From Nocardioides silvaticus (GTDB lineage Bacteria > Actinomycetota > Actinomycetes > Propionibacteriales > Nocardioidaceae), in contig NZ_QGDD01000008.1 of the NCBI RefSeq assembly GCF_003160695.1, forward strand, positions 186,001-250,000: a DNA stretch of 64,000 nt, read 5' to 3'. How positions within the stretch are numbered: position 1 is the stretch's first letter; every line of letters begins with the position of its first letter. A program made the position numbers and the translations under genes. Shown here in pieces: positions 26,201 to 34,474 of the stretch. The notes beneath the pieces are model-generated. The model was given only the letters and a program-made list of their open reading frames with translations, was not told the DNA's origin and did not search any database.

Positions 26201-26826
26201 GCCTGCCGCCCGAGCGGCTTGAGCTGGCGACGGATCTCGCTCAGCAGGTCGTTGAGGCGCACCAGGTTGCCCTCGGTGGAGTCCAGCTTGCGCAGCGCCT
26301 TCTCCTTGCGCTTGCGGTGCTTGAGGACGCCTGCGGCCTCCTCGATGAACCCGCGGCGGTCCTCCGGCGTCGCGTGCAGGATCGTGTCGAGCTGACCCTG
26401 GCCCACGATGACGTGCATCTCGCGGCCGATGCCGGAGTCGCTCAGCAGCTCCTGGACGTCGAGCAACCGGCACGGCGTGCCGTTGATGGCGTACTCCGAG
26501 CCGCCGGTCCGGAACATGGTCCGGCTGATCGTGACCTCGGAGTAGTCGATCGGCAGCGCGCCGTCGGTGTTGTCGATGGTCAGCGTCACCTCGGCCCGGC
26601 CGAGCGGCGGGCGGCCCGACGTACCGGCGAAGATGACGTCGTCCATCTTGCCGCCGCGCAGGCTCTTGGCGCTGGCCTCGCCCATCACCCAGGCGAGCGC
26701 GTCGACGACGTTCGACTTGCCGGAGCCATTGGGCCCGACGATGCAGGTGATGCCCGGCTCCAGCTGCAGCGTGGTCGCCGACGCGAAGGACTTGAACCCC
26801 TTGAGGGTCAGGCTCTTCAGGTACAC
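23230..26826 (-). CDS. smc: Chromosome segregation ATPase SMC
   Basis: A 1198-residue SMC protein that compacts and separates chromosomes together with ScpA and ScpB (not in this window). The N-terminal head has Walker A GPNGSGKSN at residues 31-39. Two long coiled coils flank a hinge around residues 510-640 that includes SGTLSGLLGSVAALVSV and the glycine-rich LGAAADAVAV. The C-terminal head has the signature LLSGGERSLVAVAFL and Walker B PFYILDEVEAALDD. The length is usual for bacterial SMC. An open frame of 1226 codons on the opposite strand is a shadow of this gene's codon bias. Confidence 0.97.
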   Translation of the reverse strand: MYLKSLTLKGFKSFASATTLQLEPGITCIVGPNGSGKSNVVDALAWVMGEASAKSLRGGKMDDVIFAGTSGRPPLGRAEVTLTIDNTDGALPIDYSEVTISRTMFRTGGSEYAINGTPCRLLDVQELLSDSGIGREMHVIVGQGQLDTILHATPEDRRGFIEEAAGVLKHRKRKEKALRKLDSTEGNLVRLNDLLSEIRRQLKPLGRQAEVARRAATVQADVRDAKARLLADDLVTARTSLEQELADESVLVARREEVEQAIAAGREREAALEAALREDLPALSAAQETLSSLGALRERLRGTQSLAAERVRNAAGVQEAEGDQAGAGRDPDELDAEADRLAEQEAEILALVTEQQAALEEAVAARKAAEDAAAHEERRVAGLLRAAADRREGLARLHGQVNALRTRATAAEEEKGRLEAARADALARAERAHHDFTALETRVAGLDAGEEGLDAEHEAAVAALEDIEERLTKTREEVQQADRDRSALTARKEALEIGLARKDGAGALLAASGTLSGLLGSVAALVSVRSGYEAAIASALGAAADAVAVTDADAAVAAIGHLKADDLGRAGMLLGGGEVDRSGWPDLPGTASYAVDVVDCPAEVRPALTRLLHKTVVVDDLAAARSLVADYPDVVAATRDGDLLGAHFAAGGSNAQQSLIEIQAAVDDATAALTDAVAASERLAFDLARLEAERDEAKRRADVALAKLHESDATLAAVAEELGQHGSLARSARAEAERLSQAITQAEEARAQAAAGIAELEERLASAEQTDDEEPDTEEQERLTQASRTARQTEMEARLALRTSEERGRALHGRVDQIRRAAEGERQARARAAERRARLLREGRAGQAVATAVSYVLGRLEVSIDRALRARREVEESRSGREQELVAVRGRLRELGREHDELVNSVHRDEMARAQQRMRIEQIEAKAIEELGIEAEALVAEYGPDQPVPVWAVPTEEEAAQAGPAEETDQPLEPETVPYVREEQAKRLRTAERALSMLGKVNPLALEEFTAMEERHKFLTEQLEDLKATRKDLLDIVKDVDDRVEQVFTEAYADVSRAFDQTFARLFPGGEGRLVLTDPSSMLTTGVEVEARPPGKKVKRLSLLSGGERSLVAVAFLVALFKARPSPFYILDEVEAALDDVNLGRLLEIYEELRENSQLLVITHQKRTMEVGDALYGVTMRGDGVSTVISQRLRQESA

Positions 26827-26865
26827 CCAGGCTCCCTAGTCAGATCGCTGTTGCGTCGCGTACGG

Positions 26866-26893
26866 CGCCGGGTCCTCCTCGGATGACCCGGCG
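26866..26893 (-). terminator. Hairpin after the MFS gene
   Basis: A 9-bp perfect stem (CGCCGGGTC with GACCCGGCG, 26866-26874 and 26885-26893) with a 10-base loop lies 35 bp after the MFS stop and before smc on the minus strand. There is no U-run, which is common for terminators in high-GC genomes. Confidence 0.4.
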
Positions 26894-26928
26894 GGTGCCG
26901 ACGCGGGGGAAGCTCGGCACCGCCCACC

Positions 26929-28188
26929 CTACCGGCCGGTGGCCTCGGTGGTGCGGAGGCTCTCCTCGTCCGCGTGGGCGATGTGCCCGAGCTGGCGCCA
27001 GACCAGGGCCAGGGTCAACCCGGAGCCCACGAACGCGAACCAGAACGGCGCCAGCAACCCCCCGTGCTCCGCGAGCACGCCACCGAGCGCGGCGCCGACC
27101 ACCGCTCCGCCGAAGACGCCGACGGCGTAGACCGAGCCGACCCGGCCCTGGAACTCCGTCGGCACCGCCCGCTGCCGCACGGCCGAGGACAACGCGCCCC
27201 AGACGAAGGCGTACATCCCGAAGATGAACAGGATGACCATCGCGATCCAACCCTCCCGGGTGACCGCCAGGGCGAGGTGCATGAGCACCTCGAGGAGCAG
27301 GCAGGCGCGCATCAGCGTCGCCAGCGCCACCTTCCGCTCCAACCAGCCGAAGCAGGTGGTGGACAGGAGGCCGCCGAGCGCCGCGGCGGTCGTGAGCAGG
27401 CCGTAGCCGACCGGCCCCATGTCGAGCACGTCGAGCGAGTAGAGCACCAGCACGGACCAGGCAGCGCCCCAGGTGACGTTGAAGGCGAGGATGACGAGCG
27501 TGAGCGTGCGGACCGGTGGGTGCCGCAGCAGCCACCGGACGCCCTCGGCGATGTCGCGCAGCACGTGGGTGTCGGCGGCCTCGCGGACCGGCCCGGGAGG
27601 GAGCGCCACGCGCAGGACGAGGACGATCGCCAGCAGGAGCGTCACGACCTGGACCCCGAACGGCACGGCGCGCCCCACCGCGAACAGCGCGGCCCCGATC
27701 GGCGCGCCGGCCAGCTGGTTGAGCGTGATGAAGCCGGTCTGCAGCCGGGCCTGTGCGATCCCGTAGTCGGGTTTCTCGACCAGCATCGGCATCAGCGTGC
27801 CCGCCGCGGTGTCGACGAAGACCTCGGCGGTGCCCAGCAGGAACATCGCCCCCAGGACCACCGCGATGTTGACGTGGCCGGTCGCGATGGTGACGGTCAG
27901 CGCGACGAGGACGAGCGCCCGCAGCACGCTGCCGACGACGACCAGCTGCTTGCGGTCGAGGCGGTCGGCCACGGCCCCGGCGTACAGGGCGAAGAGCAAC
28001 CAGGGCAGCTGCTGGAGCAGCACCGCGGACGAGACGAGGATCGGCGACCGGGTCTCGGAGGCCACGAGCAGCGGACCGGCCGCGAGTGCGATCCCGTCAC
28101 CCAGGTTGGACGTCCACGAGGAGGCGAGGAGCCAGCGGAAGCCGCGGCCGAGGCGGGGCGGCGCGACGGCGTCGAGGATGCGGCTCAC
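26929..28188 (-). CDS. MFS transporter (EntS/MFS_3-like)
   Basis: A 419-residue membrane protein with about twelve hydrophobic segments. The loop between segments 2 and 3 carries AGAVADRLDRKQLVVVG, the classical MFS motif A (G-x3-D-R-x-R-K type). Overall it resembles the MFS_3 group, which includes the enterobactin exporter EntS and macrolide exporters. The direction is therefore probably export, but the substrate is unknown. The gene is not in a siderophore or antibiotic cluster. It reads toward smc with a hairpin between. ATG 28188 is the likely start. Confidence 0.85.
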   Translation of the reverse strand: MSRILDAVAPPRLGRGFRWLLASSWTSNLGDGIALAAGPLLVASETRSPILVSSAVLLQQLPWLLFALYAGAVADRLDRKQLVVVGSVLRALVLVALTVTIATGHVNIAVVLGAMFLLGTAEVFVDTAAGTLMPMLVEKPDYGIAQARLQTGFITLNQLAGAPIGAALFAVGRAVPFGVQVVTLLLAIVLVLRVALPPGPVREAADTHVLRDIAEGVRWLLRHPPVRTLTLVILAFNVTWGAAWSVLVLYSLDVLDMGPVGYGLLTTAAALGGLLSTTCFGWLERKVALATLMRACLLLEVLMHLALAVTREGWIAMVILFIFGMYAFVWGALSSAVRQRAVPTEFQGRVGSVYAVGVFGGAVVGAALGGVLAEHGGLLAPFWFAFVGSGLTLALVWRQLGHIAHADEESLRTTEATGR

Positions 28189-28265
28189 AAGCGCGGGACG
28201 CTAACCAGGGCCCGCGCGCGGGCGCCACCGATTTCCGCCGACGGGCGGAAGGATGGTGCGCCGGC

Positions 28266-28463
28266 TCAGGCCGGCTGCATCTCCTGCGCGTCGCCGGTCA
28301 GGATCTCGGCCGCACGAGCCGACATCAGCTTATCGTTCTCCTCGCTGAGACGGAGGACGAGAGTCTCCAGCTCGGCCACCCGGTTGCGCAGTCGAGCATT
28401 CTCGACGGCGAGGCGGGGGTCGCGGAGGTCGCTGTTCAGGTGCCCGATCAGCGCCTTGGCCAT
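28266..28463 (-). CDS. Small coiled-coil protein, 65 aa
   Basis: A short protein with a leucine-rich helical core (ENARLRNRVAELETLVLRLS), consistent with a coiled coil of about five heptads. No catalytic or binding motif is visible and I do not recognise the family. ATG 28463 is preceded by GGAAGG; a longer frame upstream to 28640 overlaps mutM and looks spurious. It may join itself or another helical partner. It lies between the MFS gene and mutM, all on the minus strand. Confidence 0.6.
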   Translation of the reverse strand: MAKALIGHLNSDLRDPRLAVENARLRNRVAELETLVLRLSEENDKLMSARAAEILTGDAQEMQPA

Positions 28464-28543
28464 GAAGTGAAGCCTTCCGGTGAAGAAACGCGTGGACCCG
28501 GGTCCCGGGCCGTCTCCAAGAGTCCCACTTCCGGGCGTATGGG

Positions 28544-29398
28544 TCAAACCCGGCGGGGTATGCGCGGGGCCGGCTGGCACCGCGGGCAGAAGAACGACGA
28601 GCGGTTCATGAACGCGACCCGCCGGATCGGGGTGCCGCACCGCGGGCAGGGCTCGCCCTCCTGGCCGTAGGCGGCCAGCGACCGGTCGAAGTACCCGGAC
28701 TCACCGTTGACGTTGACGTAGAGCGCGTCGAACGACGTCCCGCCCTGGACCAACGCCTCCCCGAGCACGGCACGGACGTGGCCGAGCAGCTCCACGACCT
28801 GACCGCGCCGCAGCCGGTCACCGGGCCGGTCGCCGTGGATCTGGGCGCGCCACAGCGCCTCGTCGGCGTAGATGTTGCCGACGCCGGAGATCAGGCCCTG
28901 GTCGAGCAGCAGCCGCTTCACGCCCGCCGTACGACGGCGTACCCGGGCCACGAACAGCTCGTCGTCGAACTCGGGGTCGATCGGGTCGCGCGCGATGTGC
29001 GCGATCTCCGGCGGCAGCTCCGCTCCCCCGGCCGACACCAGGAGGCCCCCGAACATCCGCTGGTCCACGAACCGCAGCTCGCCGCCGCGGTCGAGCCCGA
29101 AGCGGACCCGGAGGTTGCGCTCGTCGGCCGCGCCGACGGGTTGGACGAGCATCTGCCCGCTCATGCCGAGGTGGCCGAGCAGGGCATCGCCGCTGTCGAG
29201 CGGGAGCCAGAAGTACTTGCCGCGGCGGCGGGCGGCCTCGACCCGGCGGCCGGTCAGGGCGGCGGCGAAGCCGGCGGGGCCGCGCGGGTCACGGCGCACC
29301 GGGCGCGGGTGGAGGACGTCGACCGTGGTCAGGCGGGCGCCAACCACGTGGCGCTCGAGGCCGGCGCGGACGACCTCGACCTCGGGGAGCTCGGGCAC
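28544..29398 (-). CDS. mutM: Formamidopyrimidine-DNA glycosylase
   Basis: A 284-residue base-excision repair enzyme that removes 8-oxoguanine and ring-opened purines and nicks the strand. It begins MPELPEVE, so proline 2 is the catalytic amine after removal of Met and Glu 3 is the general acid. The beta-hairpin lysine is in [10 protein letters not shown]. The helix-two-turn-helix region includes [17 protein letters not shown]. The C-terminal zinc finger is [20 protein letters not shown] followed by CPRC. It lies 13 bp after rnc and forms an rpmF-rnc-mutM operon, a common order in actinobacteria. Confidence 0.95.
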   Translation of the reverse strand: MPELPEVEVVRAGLERHVVGARLTTVDVLHPRPVRRDPRGPAGFAAALTGRRVEAARRRGKYFWLPLDSGDALLGHLGMSGQMLVQPVGAADERNLRVRFGLDRGGELRFVDQRMFGGLLVSAGGAELPPEIAHIARDPIDPEFDDELFVARVRRRTAGVKRLLLDQGLISGVGNIYADEALWRAQIHGDRPGDRLRRGQVVELLGHVRAVLGEALVQGGTSFDALYVNVNGESGYFDRSLAAYGQEGEPCPRCGTPIRRVAFMNRSSFFCPRCQPAPRIPRRV

Positions 29399-29411
29399 GG
29401 TCGGGGCCCGG

Positions 29412-30173
29412 TCAGTCGTCGGCCGGGGCGGGCTCGATCGGGGCGGCGGACTCCGCGGGACCGGATTCGGCCGACGCAGCCGCCTGAGCGGCGACGATCT
29501 CGCCGTACGCCGTCTCGGCCGCGCCCTGCTCGGCCTCCTTCTTCGACCGGCCGTGGCCGTTGCCGTAGAGCCGCTCGGCGACGCGGACCTGCGCGGTGAA
29601 GGTCTTGGCGTGGTCGGGGCCCTCGTCCTGGATGACGTACTCGGGCACGCCGAGGCTGTGCTCGGCGGCGAGCTCCTGGAGCGAGGTCTTCCAGTCGAGC
29701 CCGGCGCCCATGGCCGAGGCGGCTTCGATGAGCGGGTCGAAGAGCAGGTGCACGACGTCGGCCGACGTCTCGATGCCGGCGCTGAGGTGGACGGCGCCGA
29801 TCACGGCCTCGACGGTGTCGGACAGGATCGACGCCTTGTCACGACCGCCGGTGGCCTCCTCGCCGCGACCGAGCTTGATGTACTGCCCGAGACCGATCCG
29901 GCGGGCGACGTCCGCCAGCGCGCGGGCGTTGACGACAGCGGCGCGGAGCTTGGCCAGCCGGCCCTCGGAGAGGTCCGGGTGCGCCCGGTAGAGGGTCTCG
30001 GTGACCACCACACCGAGCACCGAGTCGCCGAGGAACTCGAGGCGCTCGTTGGTGGGCAGGCCACCGTGCTCGTAGGCGTACGAGCGGTGGGTGAGGGCGC
30101 GCTCGAGCAGCTCGGGGTCGAGCTCAGGATCCCCGAGCGCTCGTCGCAGCTCCTCGTAGGCGCTGATGGCCAG
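29412..30173 (-). CDS. rnc: Ribonuclease III, likely CTG start
   Basis: The frame encodes RNase III: the signature [13 protein letters not shown] with catalytic Glu and Asp, the second acidic helix [15 protein letters not shown], and a double-stranded RNA binding domain ([10 protein letters not shown] ... [16 protein letters not shown]). An alanine/proline-rich tail ends it. The enzyme cuts double-stranded RNA in rRNA and mRNA maturation. The first GTG in frame is at 30020, after most of the signature, so starting there would delete an essential part. Upstream to the stop at 30183 there is no ATG, GTG or TTG. CTG at 30173 gives 253 residues, a normal length, so I propose a CTG start. A sequence error near the start is the alternative. 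Confidence 0.8.
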   Translation of the reverse strand: MAISAYEELRRALGDPELDPELLERALTHRSYAYEHGGLPTNERLEFLGDSVLGVVVTETLYRAHPDLSEGRLAKLRAAVVNARALADVARRIGLGQYIKLGRGEEATGGRDKASILSDTVEAVIGAVHLSAGIETSADVVHLLFDPLIEAASAMGAGLDWKTSLQELAAEHSLGVPEYVIQDEGPDHAKTFTAQVRVAERLYGNGHGRSKKEAEQGAAETAYGEIVAAQAAASAESGPAESAAPIEPAPADD

Positions 30174-30196
30174 GTGCCTGGGTCAGGCGGTCCGGG

Positions 30197-30382
30197 TCAG
30201 AGGACCTGGCGACGGTCGGCGCGCGCGCCGTACTGGCCGCAGGTGCCGCACGCGCGGTGCGGCAGGTGCTTCGCACCGCAGGCCGGGTTGGCACAGGTCA
30301 CCAGCGTGGGGGCGACGGCCTTCCACTGCGAGCGACGGTGCCGCGTGTTGCTGCGCGACATCTTCCGCTTCGGAACAGCCAC
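30197..30382 (-). CDS. rpmF: 50S ribosomal protein L32
   Basis: A 61-residue L32 that starts [20 protein letters not shown] after Met. Four cysteines (C30, C35, C45, C48) form the zinc-ribbon version of the protein. GTG 30382 is the start, with GAGGAGA a few bases upstream. It lies between the DUF177 gene and rnc, a conserved actinobacterial order (DUF177, rpmF, rnc, mutM). Zinc-free paralogues are made under zinc limitation in related species; none is seen here. Confidence 0.96.
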   Translation of the reverse strand: MAVPKRKMSRSNTRHRRSQWKAVAPTLVTCANPACGAKHLPHRACGTCGQYGARADRRQVL

Positions 30383-30456
30383 TGTCTTCTCCTCGTGTTC
30401 GTCCGGCCGGCCCCTTGCGGGTGTCCGGACGGTTCGCCGTCTTGGTCCTTCGGGCC

Positions 30457-31020
30457 CTAGCTCGGGCCCAGGTCTTCCTTGAGCTCGGCCAGCGCTGCCC
30501 ACCGGGGATCCACCGCTGCTTGGTGCCCGTGGTCCGGGTCGTCCGCGAGTCGCGCCCCACACTCGGGGCACAGCCCGGGACAGTCCGGCTGGCACAACGG
30601 CTGGAACGGCAGTGCGAGCACCACCGCATCCCGCAGGAGCGGCTCGAGGTCGAGCAGGTCGTCCTCGAGTCTGCTGGTCTCGTCGTCCTCGTCGGAGTCG
30701 TCCCGGGCACCGTGCCGAGTGTCGTCGTACACGAACAGCTCCTGGAACGTCACCTCGATCTCGTCGCGGATCGGCTCCAGGCACCGCGTGCACTCGCCCT
30801 CGACCACGGCTCGCGCCGTGCCGGTGACCAGAACTCCCTCCATGACCGCCTCGAGCCGCAGGTCGAGCTCGACCGGCGATCCCTCGGGGACACTGAGGAC
30901 TTCGATGCCCAGATCTGCCGGGGCCGGGGCCGAGCGTGTCACTTCCCGCTGGGACCCCGGGCGGCGGCCGAGCTCGCGAGTGTCGAGCACGAGCGGCGCC
31001 CTCGGGTCCAGGCTGGTCAT
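30457..31020 (-). CDS. DUF177 (YceD) family protein
   Basis: A 187-residue member of DUF177, a family found almost always upstream of rpmF. It carries C77-x2-C80 in [15 protein letters not shown], the conserved core, and a second C-rich group, C143-x3-C147-x3-C151-x2-C154, suggesting metal binding. Plant and bacterial relatives are linked to 23S rRNA processing or accumulation; the exact role is unclear. ATG 31020 has GGGAG upstream. It is the first gene of the DUF177-rpmF-rnc-mutM operon. Confidence 0.88.
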   Translation of the reverse strand: MTSLDPRAPLVLDTRELGRRPGSQREVTRSAPAPADLGIEVLSVPEGSPVELDLRLEAVMEGVLVTGTARAVVEGECTRCLEPIRDEIEVTFQELFVYDDTRHGARDDSDEDDETSRLEDDLLDLEPLLRDAVVLALPFQPLCQPDCPGLCPECGARLADDPDHGHQAAVDPRWAALAELKEDLGPS

Positions 31021-31058
31021 GTGATCACTCCCGGTCCGGACACAACAGATCAGCGAGA

Positions 31059-31088
31059 ATCGTAACGGTCGGCGGGTTTGGCGACCAA
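31059..31088 (-). promoter_or_regulatory. Putative promoter of the DUF177-rpmF-rnc operon
   Basis: On the minus strand: TTGGTC (31083-31088), 18 bp, TACGAT (31059-31064). The -10 box matches the actinobacterial housekeeping form. A leader of about 32 bases carries the ribosome site. Confidence 0.45.
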
Positions 31089-31115
31089 ATCTGACCGGGT
31101 CACCGAGAGCCCCGC

Positions 31116-31619
31116 TCAGGCACCCGCGCGTCGCTCGGCCAGGCGGGCGGTGAGGCGCTCCAGGACCGAGGCCGGCACCAGGCCGGAGACGTCGCCCCCG
31201 AAGGACGCGACCTCCTTGACCAGGCTCGACGACACGAACGACATGCTCGGGTCGGTCATCAGGAAGACCGTGTCGACCTCGGTGAGGTGGGAGTTCATCT
31301 GCGCCATCTGCTGCTCGTAGTCGTAGTCGCCCGACCCGCGCAGCCCCTTCACGATCGCCTGGGCGCCGATCTCGCGGCAGAAGTCGGTCACCAGGCCGGT
31401 GAAGCCCTGCACCCGCACGTTCGGCCACGGCGTGACCGCCTCGGCGATCATCGCCAGCCGCTCGTCGGAGGTGAACAGCCGGCCGGAGGACGCCGACTTC
31501 GACTTGTTGACGCCCACCGCGACCACGACCTCGTCGAAGAGGGCGGCGGCGCGGCCGAAGATGTCGAGGTGACCGTTGGTCACCGGGTCGAACGAGCCGG
31601 GGCAGACAGCGCGTCGCAT
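31116..31619 (-). CDS. coaD: Phosphopantetheine adenylyltransferase
   Basis: A 167-residue enzyme for the fourth step of coenzyme A synthesis, which joins AMP to phosphopantetheine. The nucleotidyltransferase motif [13 protein letters not shown] is at residues 8-20 (T/HxGH). The substrate loop [19 protein letters not shown] and the C-terminal [22 protein letters not shown] are typical. Length is standard. It follows rsmD by 18 bp on the same strand, a very common order. Confidence 0.96.
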   Translation of the reverse strand: MRRAVCPGSFDPVTNGHLDIFGRAAALFDEVVVAVGVNKSKSASSGRLFTSDERLAMIAEAVTPWPNVRVQGFTGLVTDFCREIGAQAIVKGLRGSGDYDYEQQMAQMNSHLTEVDTVFLMTDPSMSFVSSSLVKEVASFGGDVSGLVPASVLERLTARLAERRAGA

Positions 31620-31637
31620 GCCGTCACCGTAGTGGCT

Positions 31638-32228
31638 CTACGCCGCGTCACCGTCAGCGGTCGCGAACCAGAGGCGCGTCTCGCCGTACTTCTTCATGCC
31701 GCGCTTGCCCCGCAGCGGGGTCAGCCCGGCCGGCCAGGCGGGCTCGGGACTCCGCGAGCCGCGCTCGACGACCACGAGCGCGTCGTCGGCCAGCCAGTCG
31801 TGCTCGACGAGCAGCGCCAGGACGCGAGCGAGGTCGGTCTCGGCCAACGGGTAGGGCGGGTCGAGGAAGACCAGGTCGATCTTCGTCCGCGACGGGTGCG
31901 CGAGGAACCGCGCGACGGGCAGGGCGACCGTCTCCACCACCGACCCGACCGTGCCGAGCGCCTTCGCGTTGCGCTCGACGACCTTCGCGGTGGCGCGGTC
32001 GGCCTCCACGGCGACGACGTACGACGCCCCGCGCGATGCCGCCTCGAGCGCGATCGCGCCGGACCCGGCGTACAGGTCGAGGACCGCGAGCCGGTCGAGC
32101 ACGCCGAAGTGCGCCTCGAGCGTCGAGAACAGCGCCTCGCGGACCCGGTCGCTGGTCGGGCGGGTCCCCTCCCCCTTCGGGGTCTCGATCCGGCGGCCGC
32201 CGGCGGTGCCGCCGATGATGCGGGTCAT
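31638..32228 (-). CDS. rsmD: 16S rRNA (guanine966-N2)-methyltransferase
   Basis: A 196-residue methyltransferase that modifies G966 of 16S rRNA. The SAM site is LDLYAGSGAIALEAASRG (about 50-67), and the catalytic motif DPPY is in LVFLDPPYPL (about 119-128). It starts at ATG 32228 and lies 7 bp after recG. The order recG-rsmD-coaD is conserved. Longer in-frame extension to 32450 overlaps recG and is not likely. Confidence 0.94.
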   Translation of the reverse strand: MTRIIGGTAGGRRIETPKGEGTRPTSDRVREALFSTLEAHFGVLDRLAVLDLYAGSGAIALEAASRGASYVVAVEADRATAKVVERNAKALGTVGSVVETVALPVARFLAHPSRTKIDLVFLDPPYPLAETDLARVLALLVEHDWLADDALVVVERGSRSPEPAWPAGLTPLRGKRGMKKYGETRLWFATADGDAA

Positions 32229-32235
32229 CGCTCGC

Positions 32236-34464
32236 TCATGACTTGTCCACGAAGTCGCCCTGCTGGGAGCGCTCGAGGTCGGTGACGGCGTCGGCGAGCA
32301 GCGGGGCCTCGAGGAGCGCCGGATCCTCCTCGAGCAGTGCCTCGGCGGCCTCGCGGGCGGCCACGATCGTGTCCTCGTCACGGAGCACGCGGAGGTTCTC
32401 CAGGCTGGAGCGCCGTCCCGCCTGCGAGGCGCCGAGCACGTCGCCCTCACGCCGCTGCTCGAGGTCGATCCGGCTGAGCAGGAAGCCGTCGCTGGTGTCG
32501 CCGACCGCGGCGAGCCGCTCGCGCGCCGGCGAGGTCGGGTCCTCCACCTGGGTGACGAGGAGGCACAGTCCCGGCAGGCCGCCCCGGCCGACCCGCCCGC
32601 GCAGCTGGTGGAGCTGGGAGACGCCGAACCGGTCGGCGTCGAGGATCACCATCGTGGTCGCGTTGGCCACGTCGACCCCGACCTCGATGACCGTCGTGGA
32701 GACGAGGACGTCGATCTCGTGCCGGGCGAAGGCGCGCATCGTCGCGTCCTTCTCCTCGGCGGGCAGCTTGCCGTGGAGCCGGGCCAGCCGCAGGCCCGCC
32801 AGCGGCCCGGACGCCAGCTGGTCGACCACCTCCTCGACCGCGGCGAACGACCGCGGCGCGGCGACGGGGTTGCCGTCCTCGTCGACGTCGACGACCTCGT
32901 CCTGGTCGGCCTCCGCGACGTCGCCGGAGATGCGCGGGCACACGACGTAGACCTGGTGGCCCTGCTCGACCTCCTCGCGCACGCGCGCCCACGCCCGGTC
33001 GAGCCAGGTCGGCTGCTCGGCCAGCGGCACCACGTTGGTCTGGATCGGCGCGCGCCCGGCCGGGAGCTCACGAAGCGTCGAGACCTCGAGGTCGCCGAAG
33101 ACCGTCATCGCCACCGTGCGCGGGATGGGGGTCGCCGTCATCACCAGGATGTGGGGCGGGATCGCGGCCTTGTCGGTGAGCGCCGCGCGCTGCTCGACGC
33201 CGAACCGGTGCTGCTCGTCGACGACGACCAGACCGAGGTCGGCGAACTGGACCGTCTCCTCGAGCAGCGCGTGGGTGCCGATGACGATCCCCGCCTCGCC
33301 GCTGGCGAGCCGCAGGAGCGGTTCGGTGCGCTGGGTCTTGGTCATGGACCCGGTGAGCAGCTCGACGCGGGTGCCCTCGCCGGGCCCGAAGATCGTGCCG
33401 CCGTCCGCGAGCTCGCCGAGCATCGCGACGATCGAGCGGTGGTGCTGCTGGGCCAGCACCTCGGTGGGGGCCAGCAGGGCCGCCTGGCCACCGGAGTCGA
33501 CCACGCGGAGCATCGCGCGGAGCGCGACCAGGGTCTTGCCGGAGCCCACCTCGCCCTGCAGCAGCCGGTTCATCGGGTGCGGCTGGGCGAGGTCGCGCGC
33601 GATCTGCTCGCCGATCTCGCGCTGGCCGGTGGTGAGCTCGAAGGGCAGCCGCTCGTCGAACGCGGTCTGCAGCGCGCCGTCGCCGCCGGTGCGGACGGTC
33701 GCGCCGAGCTCGCGGACGGCCCGCCTCCGGCGCGCGAGCACGAGCTGGGTGACCAGTGCCTCCTCGAACCGGAACCGGTGGTGGGCCCGCGCCACCTGCG
33801 AGCGGTCCTCCGGGGCGTGGACCCACTCGTAGGCGCGAGCGACGTCGAGCACGTCGTACTGCTCGCGGACGTGGTCGGGCAGCAGCTCGGGGAGGTGGTC
33901 GAGCTGCCCCCGCGCGGCACGGACGGCGCGCGCGACGTCCCAGGTCTGGAGGCCCTTGGTGAGCGGGTAGATCGGGTAGAGGTCACCGATCTCGTCGACG
34001 ATGCTCTCCTCGTCGTCGGCGACGCCGAAGAGCGTCATCGCCGGGTTCGTGAGCTGCCACTCGTCGCGGAACCGGCCCGCCTGGCCGAGGAAGACGCCGC
34101 GGCGGCCCTTGGCCACCCGGCTCTGGTGCCAGTCCGACATGTGCTGGTTCTTGGCGAAGAACGTCATCTTCAGGCGAGGTCCGTCGGTGCTCAGGACTGC
34201 CTCGACCCGATAGGCCGGCCGACCGGTGCGCCGGTCCTTGTAGGTGTGCTGACGGCACTCGACGATCTCGCCGACGACGCACAGGAACTGGCCGACCCGG
34301 AGGTCGCGGACCTTGGTCAGGCTTCCGGTCTCGAGGTAGCGCCGCGGGAAGTGGCGCAGGAGGTCCCCGACCGTGCGCAGGCCCAGGCCGTCCTCGAACT
34401 TCTTGCGCTTGGCCGGCGTCGCCTTGCCGAGCACCGCTGCGATCGGTGCCTCGAGGGTGGTCAA
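32236..34464 (-). CDS. recG: ATP-dependent DNA helicase RecG
   Basis: A 742-residue helicase that remodels stalled replication forks and Holliday junctions. An OB-fold wedge domain (about 50-170) comes first, followed by the helicase core: Walker A GEVGSGKT, motif II DEQHRFG, motif III TATPIPRT, and motif VI region QLRGRVGRGG. I chose TTG 34464 because AAGGGGA lies just upstream, overlapping the stop of the DhaL-type gene 10 bp away. Frame extension upstream to 34539 lacks similarity. Confidence 0.94.
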   Translation of the reverse strand: MTTLEAPIAAVLGKATPAKRKKFEDGLGLRTVGDLLRHFPRRYLETGSLTKVRDLRVGQFLCVVGEIVECRQHTYKDRRTGRPAYRVEAVLSTDGPRLKMTFFAKNQHMSDWHQSRVAKGRRGVFLGQAGRFRDEWQLTNPAMTLFGVADDEESIVDEIGDLYPIYPLTKGLQTWDVARAVRAARGQLDHLPELLPDHVREQYDVLDVARAYEWVHAPEDRSQVARAHHRFRFEEALVTQLVLARRRRAVRELGATVRTGGDGALQTAFDERLPFELTTGQREIGEQIARDLAQPHPMNRLLQGEVGSGKTLVALRAMLRVVDSGGQAALLAPTEVLAQQHHRSIVAMLGELADGGTIFGPGEGTRVELLTGSMTKTQRTEPLLRLASGEAGIVIGTHALLEETVQFADLGLVVVDEQHRFGVEQRAALTDKAAIPPHILVMTATPIPRTVAMTVFGDLEVSTLRELPAGRAPIQTNVVPLAEQPTWLDRAWARVREEVEQGHQVYVVCPRISGDVAEADQDEVVDVDEDGNPVAAPRSFAAVEEVVDQLASGPLAGLRLARLHGKLPAEEKDATMRAFARHEIDVLVSTTVIEVGVDVANATTMVILDADRFGVSQLHQLRGRVGRGGLPGLCLLVTQVEDPTSPARERLAAVGDTSDGFLLSRIDLEQRREGDVLGASQAGRRSSLENLRVLRDEDTIVAAREAAEALLEEDPALLEAPLLADAVTDLERSQQGDFVDKS

Positions 34465-34474
34465 CGAGTCCCCT

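Noticed and set aside
23206..26886. Open frame of 1226 codons on the + strand
   Set aside because: Antisense shadow of smc; residue use is skewed to Leu/Gly/Arg/Val and there are no family motifs.
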